NCBI RefSeq assembly: GCF_036884655.1
Contig: NC_088330.1
Span: 28,026,001 to 28,090,000, forward strand
Direction: 5' to 3'
Length of the DNA stretch: 64,000 bases
DNA from: Musa acuminata AAA Group
Lineage: Eukaryota > Streptophyta > Magnoliopsida > Zingiberales > Musaceae
The translations under genes were made by a program, and so were the position numbers. Within the stretch, counting starts at the first letter, position 1. The number at the start of each line of letters is the position of its first letter. Positions 25,741 through 37,184 of the stretch are shown one piece after another. The notes beneath the pieces are model-generated. The model had not been told where the DNA came from. It saw nothing but the letters and a program-made list of their open reading frames with translations, and searched no databases.

Positions 25741-25791
25741 TCCCAAATAGCTCAGTATTTTGTTTGTAGCGGGTTCGAGGCCTCCTGGTGC
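25741..25791 (+). other. tRNA-like box A/box B remnant
   Basis: TAGCTCAGT (25748-25756) resembles a Pol III box A and GGTTCGAGGCC (25772-25782) a box B. They are only about 15 bases apart, against 30 or more in a real tRNA, and the acceptor stem does not pair. It may be the head of a degraded tRNA-derived SINE. It is not a functional tRNA. Confidence 0.3.
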
Positions 25792-25935
25792 ACGTCGTTG
25801 ATCTCCAAAATGATAGTACCTTATGGATCAATAATACAAAATCAAATACCTGCATTGGCATCAGGATCAGTAGGTAGGTGAAGGAGTCACTGCGTTGTTC
25901 GTACAGTTAGGGATTCGAGAGGAAAGTGTAATTTT

Positions 25936-26089
25936 GGCAACCCAACAAGACAATAAAGCATAAGAATAAAAGAAGCGACAAGAACACTAGAACACCAGAT
26001 ATACGTGGTTCGGGCAACCCAACAAGACAATAAAGCAGAAGAATAAAAGAAGCGACAAGAACACTAGAACACCAGATATACGTGGTTCG
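25936..26089. repeat. 77-bp tandem duplication inside the 3' LTR
   Basis: Positions 25936-26012 and 26013-26089 are near-identical, and the other LTR has only one copy. The duplication arose after or during insertion and distinguishes the two LTRs. Confidence 0.9.
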
Positions 26090-26480
26090 GTCAATTGACT
26101 TTGACCTACATCCATGGACGAAAGAGGAGCAAATTACTACTGCAAAAGAGGGACAATTACAAATGCCTTAGGAAGATGTTCCTATGCCATAAAACACCCG
26201 AAAATACTAAACAAGAAAGACCAAACTATAAGTCCAAACTATTTAACTGAGTATGGACTTAAACCAAAACAAACACTTAGGTTTTTCTTGTGGTGCCACT
26301 TGTGGTACCTATGGTGCATCTGACTTCAAAGCTCAGGCCCTTATTTATAGTTCCAAGACGAGACAACAAGTTTGATTTTCCCGATGTGGGACTATGGGAC
26401 TTGCCAAACTAACAAATCTCCACATTGGCATATTCCAACAAAACTTGCTCCACCTTCTTCATAAAAGCCCCAACGGGCAA

Positions 26481-26927
26481 TCACCAACAATGAACACCAA
26501 CCAAGTCCAAGCACTGCTTGAACTTGTAAACCGGAAGAGGCTTCGTAAACATATCAGCTGGATTGTCCTTCGTATAAATTTTCTGAACAAGGACTTTTCC
26601 CTCGGCAATGGTATCCCATTTGCATCCAACAATTTTCTTACCCGAAGGCGACTTCACAAGATCCCAAATTCTATTCTGATGGAGAGATTCTATTTCTTCA
26701 TTCATCGCAATCAACCACTTAGCGGAATTATCACAAGAAACTGCATCTGAGTAGGAAGTAGGCTCACCAACTTCACTTGTCTCTTCTACAACAGACAAAG
26801 CATATGCAACCAAATTTGCATATCTTTGTGGTGGTCGAATATCTCTCCGTGGTCTATCCTTGGCTATGGAATATTGCTCTTCCTCTGGAGCAACTGCATC
26901 AGTAGATTCGGGACCATCTACTGGCAT
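26481..26927 (-). pseudogene. Copia RT/RNase H remnant with internal deletion
   Basis: The frame starts with a Copia linker (RPRRDIRPPQRY) and the reverse-transcriptase entry motif (SYSDAVSC, AMNEEIESLHQNRIWDLV, GKKIVGCKW). Directly after this comes the extreme end of RNase H (YTKDNPADMFTKPLP, FKQCLDLVGV) before a stop. All of the catalytic reverse transcriptase and most of RNase H are absent, yet the frame stays open across the junction. The product could not reverse transcribe. Confidence 0.88.
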
Positions 26928-27104
26928 TCTTTGAGTAGAAGAGTTCGACTAAAAAGAATCTGAACTACCAATCTCAAGCTCCACCTGCTTCTACGCACTA
27001 TCATTTGTACAACTAGTAGAATCCTCTTTAGAAGATAACATAAACAATTCATCAAAAGTAACATATCTACTGATTATAAATTTTGGAGATTTGGGATCAG
27101 AATA

Positions 27105-28649
27105 CTATAATCTGTATCCTTTCACCCCATAAGCATACCCAAGGAAAATGCACTTTTTAGCCCGAGGCTCTAATTTTCCTTCATTTACATGCATGTATGT
27201 TGGACACCCAAAAAATTTTAAATCAGAATAACCAGCAGGAGTACCTGACCAAACTTCCTCCGGAGTTTTAAAGTTAAGTGATGCAGAAGGAGCGCGGTTG
27301 ACAACGTAACAGGCCATATTAATCGCCTCTGCCCAAAAATCCTTTGTCAACCCTGCATTTGAGATCATACACCTTGCTCTCTCCAATAGTGTTCTGTTCA
27401 TACATTCGGCCACACCATTTTGTTGAGGCGTCATCCTAACAGTGCGATGCCAAACGATTCCTTCATTTTTGCAGAATTCTTTAAAGTCACCTTCACAAAA
27501 TTCCATGTCATTATCTGTTCGAAGCCGCTTAATCTGTTTACCTGTTTGCTTCTCAATCAAAGCCTTCCATTGTTTAAAGGTTAGAAAAACGTCATTTTTA
27601 TTCTTCAGAAAATAAACCCAAACTTTCCTGGAATAATCGTCAATGAAAGTCAACATATACCTGGCACCACCCTTAGATTGAACATGAGCTGGACCCCAAA
27701 GGTCTGAATGAATATAGTCAAGAGTAGTACCTTTCATTTTGTGAACTACCGGAGAAGTGAAGCTGACTCTTTTCTGCTTTCCAAAAATGCAGTGTTCACA
27801 AAAATCAAATGGCCAAATACTCTGTCCGCAAAGTAGACCCCTTTTGCTCAATATGCTCAAACCTTTTTTGCTCATATGACCCAAACACATATGCCATAAT
27901 TTGGTGATGTCAGAATCAGACAATGATGATGACGAAACTGCAACCGAACCTGTAATAGTAGTTCCCTGCAGAATATACAAGTTACCAGACCTACAAGCTT
28001 TCATAACAACAAGAGCACTTCTAGAAACTTTCATAACTCCACCTTCAGCTGTGTATTTACACCCAAGGGCCTCTAGGGTGCCTAAAGAGATGAGATTCTT
28101 TTTTAAATCAGGAACATGTCTAACATTAGTGAGCGTCCTCACAATACCATCATGCATTTTAATTCGGATTGTGCCTCTACCAACAACATCACATGTGGCA
28201 TTATTGCATATCAAAACAATTCCACCATTACAAGATTCATACGTGGAAAACAAATCCCTATTGGGACACATGTGATAAGAACAACCTGAATCTAAAATCC
28301 ATTCATTTTTAGACCTCGTCCTGTCATCAATAGCAGAAAAAATATTTCCAACAATCTCATCAGTTGCTACACTAACTTCAGCGGATTTAGTAGTTTTTTC
28401 AACAAATTTTTCCTTTTGCTTTAATTTATTTTTCAATTTAAAGCAATCAGATTTAATGTGCCCCATTTTATGACAATATATGCATTCCAAATTTCTATGT
28501 CCGGATTTAGATCTACTACTGTCAAATTCTCTTTTATCCATTCTCCCCCTAACAACCAGACCCTCAGCCTGATTCTCTCTACTTTCCCCAATGATATTCC
28601 TGTCTATCTGCTCCTTAGATTTCACTGCAGATTTAATTCTTTGATACAA
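27105..28649 (-). pseudogene. Copia gag-knuckle/protease/integrase ORF, truncated
   Basis: Over 514 codons, in order: a CCHC zinc knuckle ([14 protein letters not shown]), an aspartic protease ([14 protein letters not shown]), a GAG-pre-integrase ([21 protein letters not shown]) and the integrase core ([54 protein letters not shown]), then KCIFLGY. A stop after GVKGYRL ends the frame, and further stops lie between it and the RT remnant. The knuckle precedes a protease whose active site (DSG) is intact. It overlaps the gag frame by a few codons in another frame. It is part of the Copia element and not a host gene. Confidence 0.9.
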
Positions 28650-28996
28650 AACTGTTTTTTTCCATAAATCAAAGTATCACGGAAATGCTTAAAAGATTGG
28701 GGAAGAGAAAACAAGAGTAACAAAACCTTATCCTCATCATCAATTTTTGCATATATATTCTCCAAATCCATAACCAAAGAATCAAACTTATCAAGATGCG
28801 AGAGTATAGATGTACCTTCAATCATCCGAAGCATATACAGACTCTGCTTCAAGTAGAGACGATTCTCCACTGTCCTCTTCATGTACAAGGCTTTAAGCTT
28901 GTCCCACATACTCGTAGCCGTAGTCTCCATAGCTACCTTCCGTAAAACCTCGTTAGAGAGATTTAGAATGATGCTGGATTGGGCTTTCTTATCCAT
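28622..28996 (-). pseudogene. Copia gag (UBN2-type) fragment
   Basis: The frame encodes a Copia gag capsid segment: [64 protein letters not shown]. The start of gag toward 29160 is in other frames, so it is broken at both sides. It belongs to the Copia element at 25905-29637. Confidence 0.85.
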
Positions 28997-29637
28997 ACCC
29001 GCAAGCTTTCTTTTGACATATCATCTGGAATGCTCTCGGCTCCCTATAGTACCAAATCAACTCCGTCTTAAACCAGGATGGCCTCCATCTTGAGTTGCCA
29101 CAAGTCGAAGTTGACATTTCTATTGAATTTCTCGACAACAATCTTTGTTATTGTCATCGTTGCCAAAAGATCCCAGAACCAAGAGAACCAAGCTCTGATA
29201 CCAGTTTGTTAGAGCTAGCCCCAGGAAATTTATCACAAGGTAATTTTGGCAACCCAACAAGACAATAAAGCGAAAGAATAAAAGAAGCGACAAGAACACT
29301 AGAACACCAGATATACGTGGTTCGGTCAATTGACTTTGACCTACATCCATGGACGAAAGAGGAGCAAATTACTACTGCAAAAGAGGGACAATTACAAATG
29401 CCTTAGGAAGATGTTCCTAGGTCATAAAACACCCGAAAATACTAAACAAGAAAAACCAAACTATAAGTCCAAACTATTTAACTGAGTATGGACTTAAACC
29501 AAAGCAAACACTTAGGTTTTTCTTGTGGTACCTATGGTGCATCTGACTTCAAAGCTCAGGCCCTTATTTATAGTTCCAAGACGAGACAACAAGTCTGATT
29601 TTCCCGATGTGGGACTATGAAACTTGCCAAACTAACA

Positions 29638-30237
29638 GAACGTCTTTGGGTTTAAAAATTAAACGTTTATATGAATATATTTACATCAATATGCTTACAT
29701 ACTCAACATTATCTCTCGCATGTGATGTATGTCTTATTGGAACACCCGAATTGATCGATTAGTGCATTGTATTATCGTACGATAATAAATCTTAAGTTTA
29801 AATTAATATTTAAGCATCATTTACGTTGTTTTTCGATGCAATAAATTTATTTTTAAGAAAATAATGCATATGAAGTTGAAAATTCAGTTGGAAGAGGAAG
29901 AAGCAACGTTTTCTTGAGGGGGCACTTATTAGTGCATCACACCACAGCAGTGATGACTTGCCAAAAAGAAGCTATTCTGTGCGGCATCTTACTTGGCAAC
30001 CATCATAGTCGAATGTTGTAGATGGTAAAAAGCATGAAGAGCATATAAGAATGAGTTCCCATGATTGTTCATCTAGGATAAATGGTTATACGAAAGTGTC
30101 TATAAGCTACATCAACCAATAAAACATCAAAATTTGGCATCTAACACTCAGAAATACAGAGTTACAAAATTAAATAAGGATGAAAGGGTATGATTAACTA
30201 TTTTGTTAGATGTTAAACACGTCATGTTTGTTTGTGC
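29638..30237. other. Intergenic, nothing recognised
   Basis: AT-rich sequence between the Copia element and the minisatellite, with no supported feature. Confidence 0.6.
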
Positions 30238-30930
30238 CAATGCCTACTCGGCTCTTGTAAATGCTTATACAACACCTAAAACAAGTAGTACTATCGTTAG
30301 TTTGAGGTACCAATGTTACTCGACTCTTGTAAATGCTTATACAACACCTAAAACAAGCAGTACTATCACTAGTTTGAGGTGCCAATGCCTATTCGACTCT
30401 TGTAAATGCTTATACAACACCTAAAACAAGCACTACTATCGCTAGTTTGAGGTGTCAATGCCTACTCGACTCTTGTAAATGCTTATACAACACCTAAAAC
30501 AAGCAGTACTATCGTTAGTTTGAGGTGTCAATGCCTACTCGGCTCTTGTAAATGCTTATACAGCACCTAAAACAAGCACTACTATCGCTAGTTTGAGGTG
30601 TTAATGCCTACTCAGACTCTTATAAATGCTTGTACAACACCTAAAACAAACAATACTATCGCTAGTTTGAGGTGCCAATGCCTACTCGGCTCTTGTAAAT
30701 GCTTATACAGCACCTAAAACAAGCACTATTATCGCTAATTTGAGGTGTCAATGCCTACTCGACTCTTGTAAATACTTATATAACAACTAAAACAAACAGT
30801 ACTATCGCTAGTTTGAGGTGTCAATGCCTATTCGGCTATTGTAAATGCTTATACAGCACCTAAAACAAGCACTACTATCGCTACTATCGTTAGTTTTAGG
30901 TGTCAATGCCTACTTATCAAGCTCTTGTAT
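30238..30930. repeat. 73-bp minisatellite, nine units plus a partial
   Basis: Units start (at CAATG/TAATG) at 30238, 30311, 30383, 30456, 30529, 30602, 30676, 30749, 30822 and 30904. Each holds CTTGTAAATGCTTATACA, CACCTAAAACAAGC and CTATCGCTAGTTTGAGGTG. Spacing is 72-74 except the ninth unit, which is 82 bp because of an extra 9-bp CTACTATCG step. There is some open frame across units, but codon phase shifts between them, so it is not protein-coding. Confidence 0.95.
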
Positions 30931-32887
30931 AGATCGAGTACTAAAGCTATGCGCCTTTATTCATATGCTGTCATTATGGTCATTGAGAAATGAAATATGA
31001 GTTTTGTTAACGTCATTATGAACTATTATTGTTAGTATTTTCGACGTGAAGTTAGGAGGTCTCGTTAAGGGTTTCGAGCATAACCTTAGGTTGGTAGTTT
31101 TACATAAATTTGTAAGTTGTTTTTATTTATTATTCCTTATAATCAAAAGTATTTGGTCTGAATAATTCTGAAAGTTTAAATTAACTCGACTTATAAATTT
31201 ATAAGTTACTTTTATTACCCCTCGATAATCAAAGCCACTAGGCTGATTAATTTTGAAAACTTACATTAACTCATATTATGCATCCCGTTATGTCTTGCTC
31301 CCTTGATCGTCATTTCATTCGTACCGAGATAATTTAAGTTTGCATGTGTTCGAAAAAACTATTATAACAAAATAATTCCTTTTTCTTTGTGTATTAAAAT
31401 ATGTTTCTCATTAAAATATTAATTTTTTTATTAAAAATAAATATTAGCCAATGCACCATAAATAATAAAATAATAAATTGATCATAAAATAAAACATCGA
31501 ATTTTTACGTAAAAAACTCAATATGAAAAAAACTATCGGATCGTAGTCCACTTTAAATCTTCACTATCACCAATAGTAATAATAAGTTTAGAATAACTAA
31601 AAAATTATAATGAAATTTAAGTCTCACCAAATGAGTATATCAGAAAAGCACGATAAAGCAAATCATAGATTGTTAGGATCGTAAAGCTTATTGTAAGATT
31701 CTTCGTATAAAATTTAGATCAAAACCGATGAAGATTAACAGCTTGTTCCTTAACAAAAGTTTCAAAACCTTAGCTTTTTTTTTCTCTCTTTTTTATTCTT
31801 TTTCTATCGACGTGCAAGTCTTCATTTTCCTTTTTTTTTCTCTAATAACCGATTAGATTAAACCTATTGTCTAATCCGAAGCCTACGTATATGTTGAACC
31901 CAACAGCATGTTCCGTTGCTCTTTCAATTCCCAAAAGTAAAAGAAAAAAAAAAGATTATCATTCTTATTTCTTTCCCCCACAGTATCACTTGGATTTGAA
32001 GGAGACTTGTGAATTGCATAATTACTGACGTCGCTATTGGGATGAGAAGCGTGTGCACTGCTGTTTTTATTTTTATTTTTATTGGCGGATCTTGAACTTC
32101 TAGATGACCGGATGGAAGAAGCTGATGGATCAAAAGGAAAATAAATCCCATAGAAACAAACCAAAGTCAACTTGTATTTACCATTTGTCACTAGCACTGT
32201 ATGCTATGAAAAAGGATAAGCTTCATGGAAAGATGAGAATTCTTGTTCTGTAATAATTCTTGATCTTTAGGCACACATCTCTTCCATGAACATATACAAA
32301 AAAAAAGGCAAATCAAATCTTTTGATGGGTGTAGTTTTCAGATCTTTATTTTTAACATTGTATCAAACACTCACCCCCTTGAGAATTATGATTTTTGCCT
32401 TACATTTCCATATGATACCTTCTGTACTGTTGTTACTTTGGGAAGCAACGCTGCATGGTGCTATATTGCTATGAAATTTTCATATTTAATCGGAGAACAA
32501 AAGTAATATAGTCAAGATTACAGACAAATGGATTCAATGATTGCTTGGCGAAACATCTTACGTATGTCTTAAGGTCTTCTTCGTGTTTATTGATTAGCAA
32601 TTAGGATGATTGTTCTGATTAAAGATAATTTAACAAATCATCGTGCAAACTTTCATCGGAAAAGTCAAAGCGTTGGTATTTTCTTGGCTCCTCTTGTTAG
32701 AGTCAACTTTCTTTCGGGAAGGGTAATATAATTTTTTTGAAAGTGAGATTTAAGATAGATCATTAATTGCATAGTCTCATAAACTTAATTGTGCTTGAAG
32801 ATTTGATTGTGAAAAGAGTAAACAAATATATAGTAGGAAGTTCATAACCATATACAATTTTTAGTTTAGTCTAATCTCATATTTAAA
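30931..32887. other. Intergenic, nothing convincing
   Basis: AT-rich. A 104-codon minus-strand frame at 31883-32197 (serine- and lysine/asparagine-rich) resembles no family I know and has no supporting splice or promoter signal. I do not call it a gene. Confidence 0.5.
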
Positions 32888-33950
32888 AGTGTTTTTCTTA
32901 ATGACTTTATTTACGAAGAAGTTTATATTAAACGAACTTCCGGATTTAAGAATGATAATTTTCTTAATCATATGTTTAAATTGACTAAAGTTCTCTATGG
33001 ATTGAAACAAGCCACAAGGGCTTGGTACGAGAGACTTGGTTCATTTCTTATCTAAAATAATTTCTCTAAAGGTAAGGTCGATACCACATTATTTATTAAA
33101 AAAATTAAAAATAATTTTTTTATTATTCAAATCTATTTTGATGATATTATTTTCAGTTCCACGAATGAATCTTTATATGAATCATTTGCCAAAAGTATTA
33201 ACCAAGAGTTAGAAATGAGTTTAATAGGTGAATTAACTTTTCTTTTAGGCTTGCAAATCAAACTACTTAATGATGACATTTTTATGAGTAAAAAAAAAAA
33301 TACATTAGACTTGCTAAAATGATTTAATATGGATAGTTTAAAGACTATCGATACTCTTATGAGTACCTCTACTAAGTTAGACATTGACGAAGGTGGAGAA
33401 AACTTTGATCAAAAAGCTTATAAGCGCATGATAGGTAGTTTACTATACCTTATCGTAATTAGACCAGACATTATGTTTAGCGTAGAACTTTATACTAGGT
33501 TTCAATCTAACCCCAACCAATCTCATTTAAAAGCTGTCAAAAAGATTTTTAGATACCTAAAAGCAACTCTTAAACTAGGATTATGATATTCAAAATCTAA
33601 AAATTTTGAATTGCTTGGTTATGTCGATGCTGATTTTGAAAGGGGTGTTTGGATCTCTAGTATTTCATGGTGCAATCAGAAGATGACAAAACCATCACAT
33701 TTCTAGTATTTTAAATTAAATATAATTTTTTAATCAATGAAAAGCAAGTGATCTTAAAAGGAAAGTGTGATAGTAAGGTCACAAGTATTACTAGCGAGAG
33801 GGTTTTTCAAAAGGTACATAATGGATTTTTGGTATAATTATAGAGTATTGAATATGAAGCTATAATAAGATGAAAATGTTCAATAGAATTTATTGACGTA
33901 TTTACAAAACCATAAGGACTTCTATTTGTTAGATCACATAATCACTAGAT
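32888..33950 (+). mobile_element. Decayed Copia RT/RNase H region
   Basis: The plus-strand frames with a few stops and shifts give FLNDFIYEEVYIK, FKLTKVLYGLKQATRAWYERL, VDTTLFIKK, IYFDDIIFSSTNE, ELTFLLGLQI, YKRMIGSLLYLIVIRPDIMFSV and LKAVKKIFRYLKATLKLGL, then RIEFIDVFTKP near 33890-33910. This is the end of a Copia polyprotein: palm and fingers of reverse transcriptase (the usual YVDDIIF catalytic motif reads YFDDIIF) and RNase H. Gag, integrase and LTRs were not seen. It is a relic. Confidence 0.88.
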
Positions 33951-34189
33951 TCCTTTGCTAACTGGAAGTACACTAACTAATGTTCTGGCTTATTGATATT
34001 CACTTTTTCAAAAGATAGAGACTAGTGTATCAAAAGATAGAGACTAGTATACCATAAGGGCTTGAAGAATGCTTGAAGAATGAATGAGTATAAATTATTA
34101 AAGTAGTAGTAAGGAAAACAATAATTCTTAGTGAATGTGTATAGATTATCGATATATCAATAATATTACAATGAAAAAAATATATCCTA

Positions 34190-34310
34190 TTTCAATAATG
34201 AATGGGTTACTTAATAATGAATCGAGAGGTGCACAAGTTTTTACTAAATTGGATTTATGACTATCACCAAATTCGTGTCCATGAAAATGATATTCAAAAA
34301 AATATTTTTT
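34190..34310 (+). mobile_element. Ty3/gypsy reverse-transcriptase scrap
   Basis: Two frames give GAQVFTKLDL and then YHQIRVHENDIQK, the classic gypsy RT segment GAxxFTKLDLRSGYHQIRV split by a one-base shift. Only about 40 residues remain. Confidence 0.75.
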
Positions 34311-34511
34311 AAAAAAATAAATGATTATAATGCTGGTTATAAGAATTTATAATTTATAAATACTTACTGTTTGAATTTTTCTCATAAATATTGGTGAGGA
34401 CCAATTAGATGGATACTCTCCTTTTTTTTTTCTTTTATTCATCACCAAATAACAATTAATTTATTACGTGGTTATCTTACGTCGACTATTCCAAACCTTC
34501 TTTTAAAAACG

Positions 34512-34548
<37 letters not shown>

Positions 34549-34916
34549 CTCGTAGTCATGGGTTATCTTATACTGGAATTGCAGTGGTTGCAGATTATAA
34601 TAGTTAGTAATATTGATACCTTGTTTCTAATGTAATAGTGAAAGAAATATAAGCGGATTAAGTTCACAGATGACAACGTTTGAAGCCGAAAGATCATCTA
34701 ATTGCACATCAAACTCGGCTCATCAGCCCGCTAAAGTGTGGAAACAAAAACTATTCATTTACACCAACTAATTTGTCCTCGTTATATCAGCAAAGATCAC
34801 ATAGGTAAGCCAATGCAGCTCTCCCTGCACAAACCTGATGGTCATCAATCCCGTTGCAAATGAATCAAACCACCTCACCGAACACCAAAGATACATAAGG
34901 CACTAAAATGGGAAAT

Positions 34917-35211
34917 CCATTGCCTTGAACCATACCAATCATACATAGCCTTCATCAGGCCATATAAGCTGCAGGTAGGTAGATGAGAGTCCAACTGTAG
35001 AAATTACAACGTTTCGTACGAGGAAATTTCCCATTCTCATCATCCAATTTAGCCTTGTTGTGGTCTTCTGCAGCATTTGTTGCAGATTTCCGCTTTGATC
35101 ACAAATACCAAGCTTGACGATGAACGTGGCAGTGCAACCTTTCCCTGTGCCTTCACTTTCAAGCCATATCTGTCCTTCCACGAGGCTCACAAACCTGATC
35201 GTGCCAGTAGA
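34917..35211 (-). pseudogene. Isolated ethylene-receptor (ERS/ETR-like) exon
   Basis: Behind a plausible acceptor (GATCAG, ending at 35197) the minus strand encodes [14 protein letters not shown] and [15 protein letters not shown]. This is the end of the histidine-kinase ATP-binding domain (G2 box) of plant ethylene receptors, followed by a short divergent tail; a frameshift may fall in the tail, because another frame also stays open. The family places this in the last exon of a gene of about 630 residues. I found none of the membrane, GAF or other kinase exons in the next kilobases to the right. It is probably a gene fragment or duplicated 3' end. A distant upstream part on this strand cannot be excluded, but the WVD2-like gene begins at 37.1 kb. 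Confidence 0.72.
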
Positions 35212-35553
35212 AAATGTTAATAAGAAACCTAATCACAAAGAATCATCAATCAGTCAAACAAGTTTGAATCCATGTAGATGATTTTTTTAAATATTTGTTG
35301 TGATAGAAATAGATAATCCCTTCGAGTAATATAGTATTGATACGAGAATAATGATATGATAATACCTCGATATCATATGATTAATAGTTCGACCTTACTA
35401 TCATGTGATTAACACATTGATGTCACACGTCAATATCTCGACGTTATATGATCGACACCTTAATACTGCGTGATCAACTCATGTTATCGACATCTCAACG
35501 TCACATGTTTATTTATTTTTATTTTTGATTTTATATTCACCTATCATATTAAG

Positions 35554-35604
<51 letters not shown>

Positions 35605-35605
<1 letters not shown>

Positions 35606-35949
35606 GAGTATCAAATAAAAATGATCGATATATAAAATGGTGATGGATCACTTAGAGTTAGTTGTAATAGAATATTTTGACTTTTTTTTTATCTTTTTAT
35701 GAAATACCAAGGAAAAAATAAATTTCATTTTCCTACTTTATGACTTTTATTATTATTGGTATATATATATATATATATATATAATTATAATAATTAGAGT
35801 ATCAAATAAAAATGATCGATATATAAAATGGTGATGGATCACTTAGAGTTAGTTGTAATAGAATATTTTGACTTTTTTTAATCTTTTTATGAAATACCAA
35901 GGAAAAAATAAATTTCATTTTCCTACTTTATGACTTTTACTATTATTGG
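35605..35949. repeat. 155-bp direct repeat separated by TA/ATA spacer
   Basis: Copies at 35605-35759 and 35796-35949 differ only by T-tract length and one C/T change. Each is preceded by an (ATA)n or (TA)n tract (35561-35604 and 35760-35783). It is a recent local duplication. Confidence 0.92.
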
Positions 35950-37152
35950 AACCAATGAAAAATACACATCACTATAAATACCTAAAACGAAGAACATTTT
36001 ACGTGTACCTCAATCAAGACTAGATGAACCAGTGGAGTCCATGTCACCTCCTTGCATCATGATCTTATCCATGAATAAGAAATGCAACAAAATGGATAAG
36101 AATAGCCAATTTTTAAGTAATGAATTAGGGAAAATTAATATCTTCTTTTTGAGCCAGAAATATAAATATCCCCCAACCTAACAAATCCCAATAGATAAAT
36201 AGACATTGACATGAGAATGCTCTTGCACCATTAAAGAACCTCTCCTTGGGAGGTTGGTCGTTCCTTGTCGAGAAGGATAAGGCGGAGAGAGAGAGAGAAG
36301 CCAAAGAGAGGGACCTCAATTGATCTAGGTTGACGCTTTGGTGCAACATGCACACTCCCGAGTCCCACTCAAAGCTAAAGTGATATCTACACGAGTAGAT
36401 ATGGATTCATTGTAGTAGCAGTGCACACCCTCTCGTGTCTTACTCAGAGCTAAAGTGATGGGTACACCCGGCCGATACCTTTCATTTATTCTCTCTCACG
36501 GGACACCCACAAAAACCCCTCCCTTTCCATGCCTTTTATTCTCCTCCGCGAACCCAACTCGCTCATCCGTTCGCCTACCCGAGCCGCACGAGGATCCCGT
36601 GACCGGACGAAGATCGAGGTGGGACCCACCGGTGATGGGGGCGGTCGAATGGACGGGATCGTTGGGTCCTGCCGGTGGGGCCCGAAGACTGGAACGGGCG
36701 GGTTAGTACCGAGGACGTGAGGAGCGCGTCGCTTTCCCACCAATCCTCGTTTGCTGTGGCGTTGTGTGTGTGGAAGGCGCCACTGTTTTATTTCGAGAAA
36801 TACTCGACGGGGTCCGTGCGAGACTGACCCGTCCAGTGACGTGGCCACTTAAGTTCCTTGGATCATCTTCGGTCGTTGGTACCGAAAGCAGCGGTTGAGA
36901 TCTTCCTTTGAGCACCCCGCGGGGAGACGATTCCTCGAGGGGCACGAATCAGGGTATTTCGGGTAAATAGGGAAGAGGGTTCAGACTCGGGATCCCGTCA
37001 CCGGCTGGTGAGGAGGTAATCGTATCCCCGCCGATAAAGGACGCCGCGGGTCCGGCTACCAGCCCTGCGAGCTCGGAGCGGCTCCTGCGCACGAGGAGGC
37101 AGGGAGGATGTCGAGACCCCGCTGTTAGCTGACGGCGCAAGATTGGGGCAGC

Positions 37153-37160
37153 TATAAAAG
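37153..37160 (+). promoter_or_regulatory. TATA box of the WVD2-like gene
   Basis: TATAAAAG in a GC-rich setting, about 140 bases before a strong donor site CACAG/GTGAGT at 37292. This fits a 5'UTR exon of about 37185-37292. The GC-rich stretch 36450-37300 is the likely promoter. Confidence 0.7.
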
Positions 37161-37184
37161 GCCGGAGCAGCTGGGGGCGTTGCT

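Larger units (their letters stand above)
25905..29637 (-). mobile_element. Copia retrotransposon with pol deletion
   Basis: The long terminal repeats are 29207-29637 (5', 431 bp, TGTTAG...CTAACA) and about 25905-26414 (3', 510 bp, lengthened by a 77-bp tandem duplication). On the minus strand the 5' LTR is followed by TGGTATCAGAGC, the primer site for initiator-Met tRNA. The purine-rich tract AATGTGGAGATT precedes the 3' LTR. The interior is only 2.8 kb because most of reverse transcriptase and RNase H is gone. The 3' LTR outer end has diverged and no target duplication is visible. The LTRs are otherwise very similar, apart from the duplication and a few indels, which suggests a fairly recent insertion. 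Confidence 0.9.
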
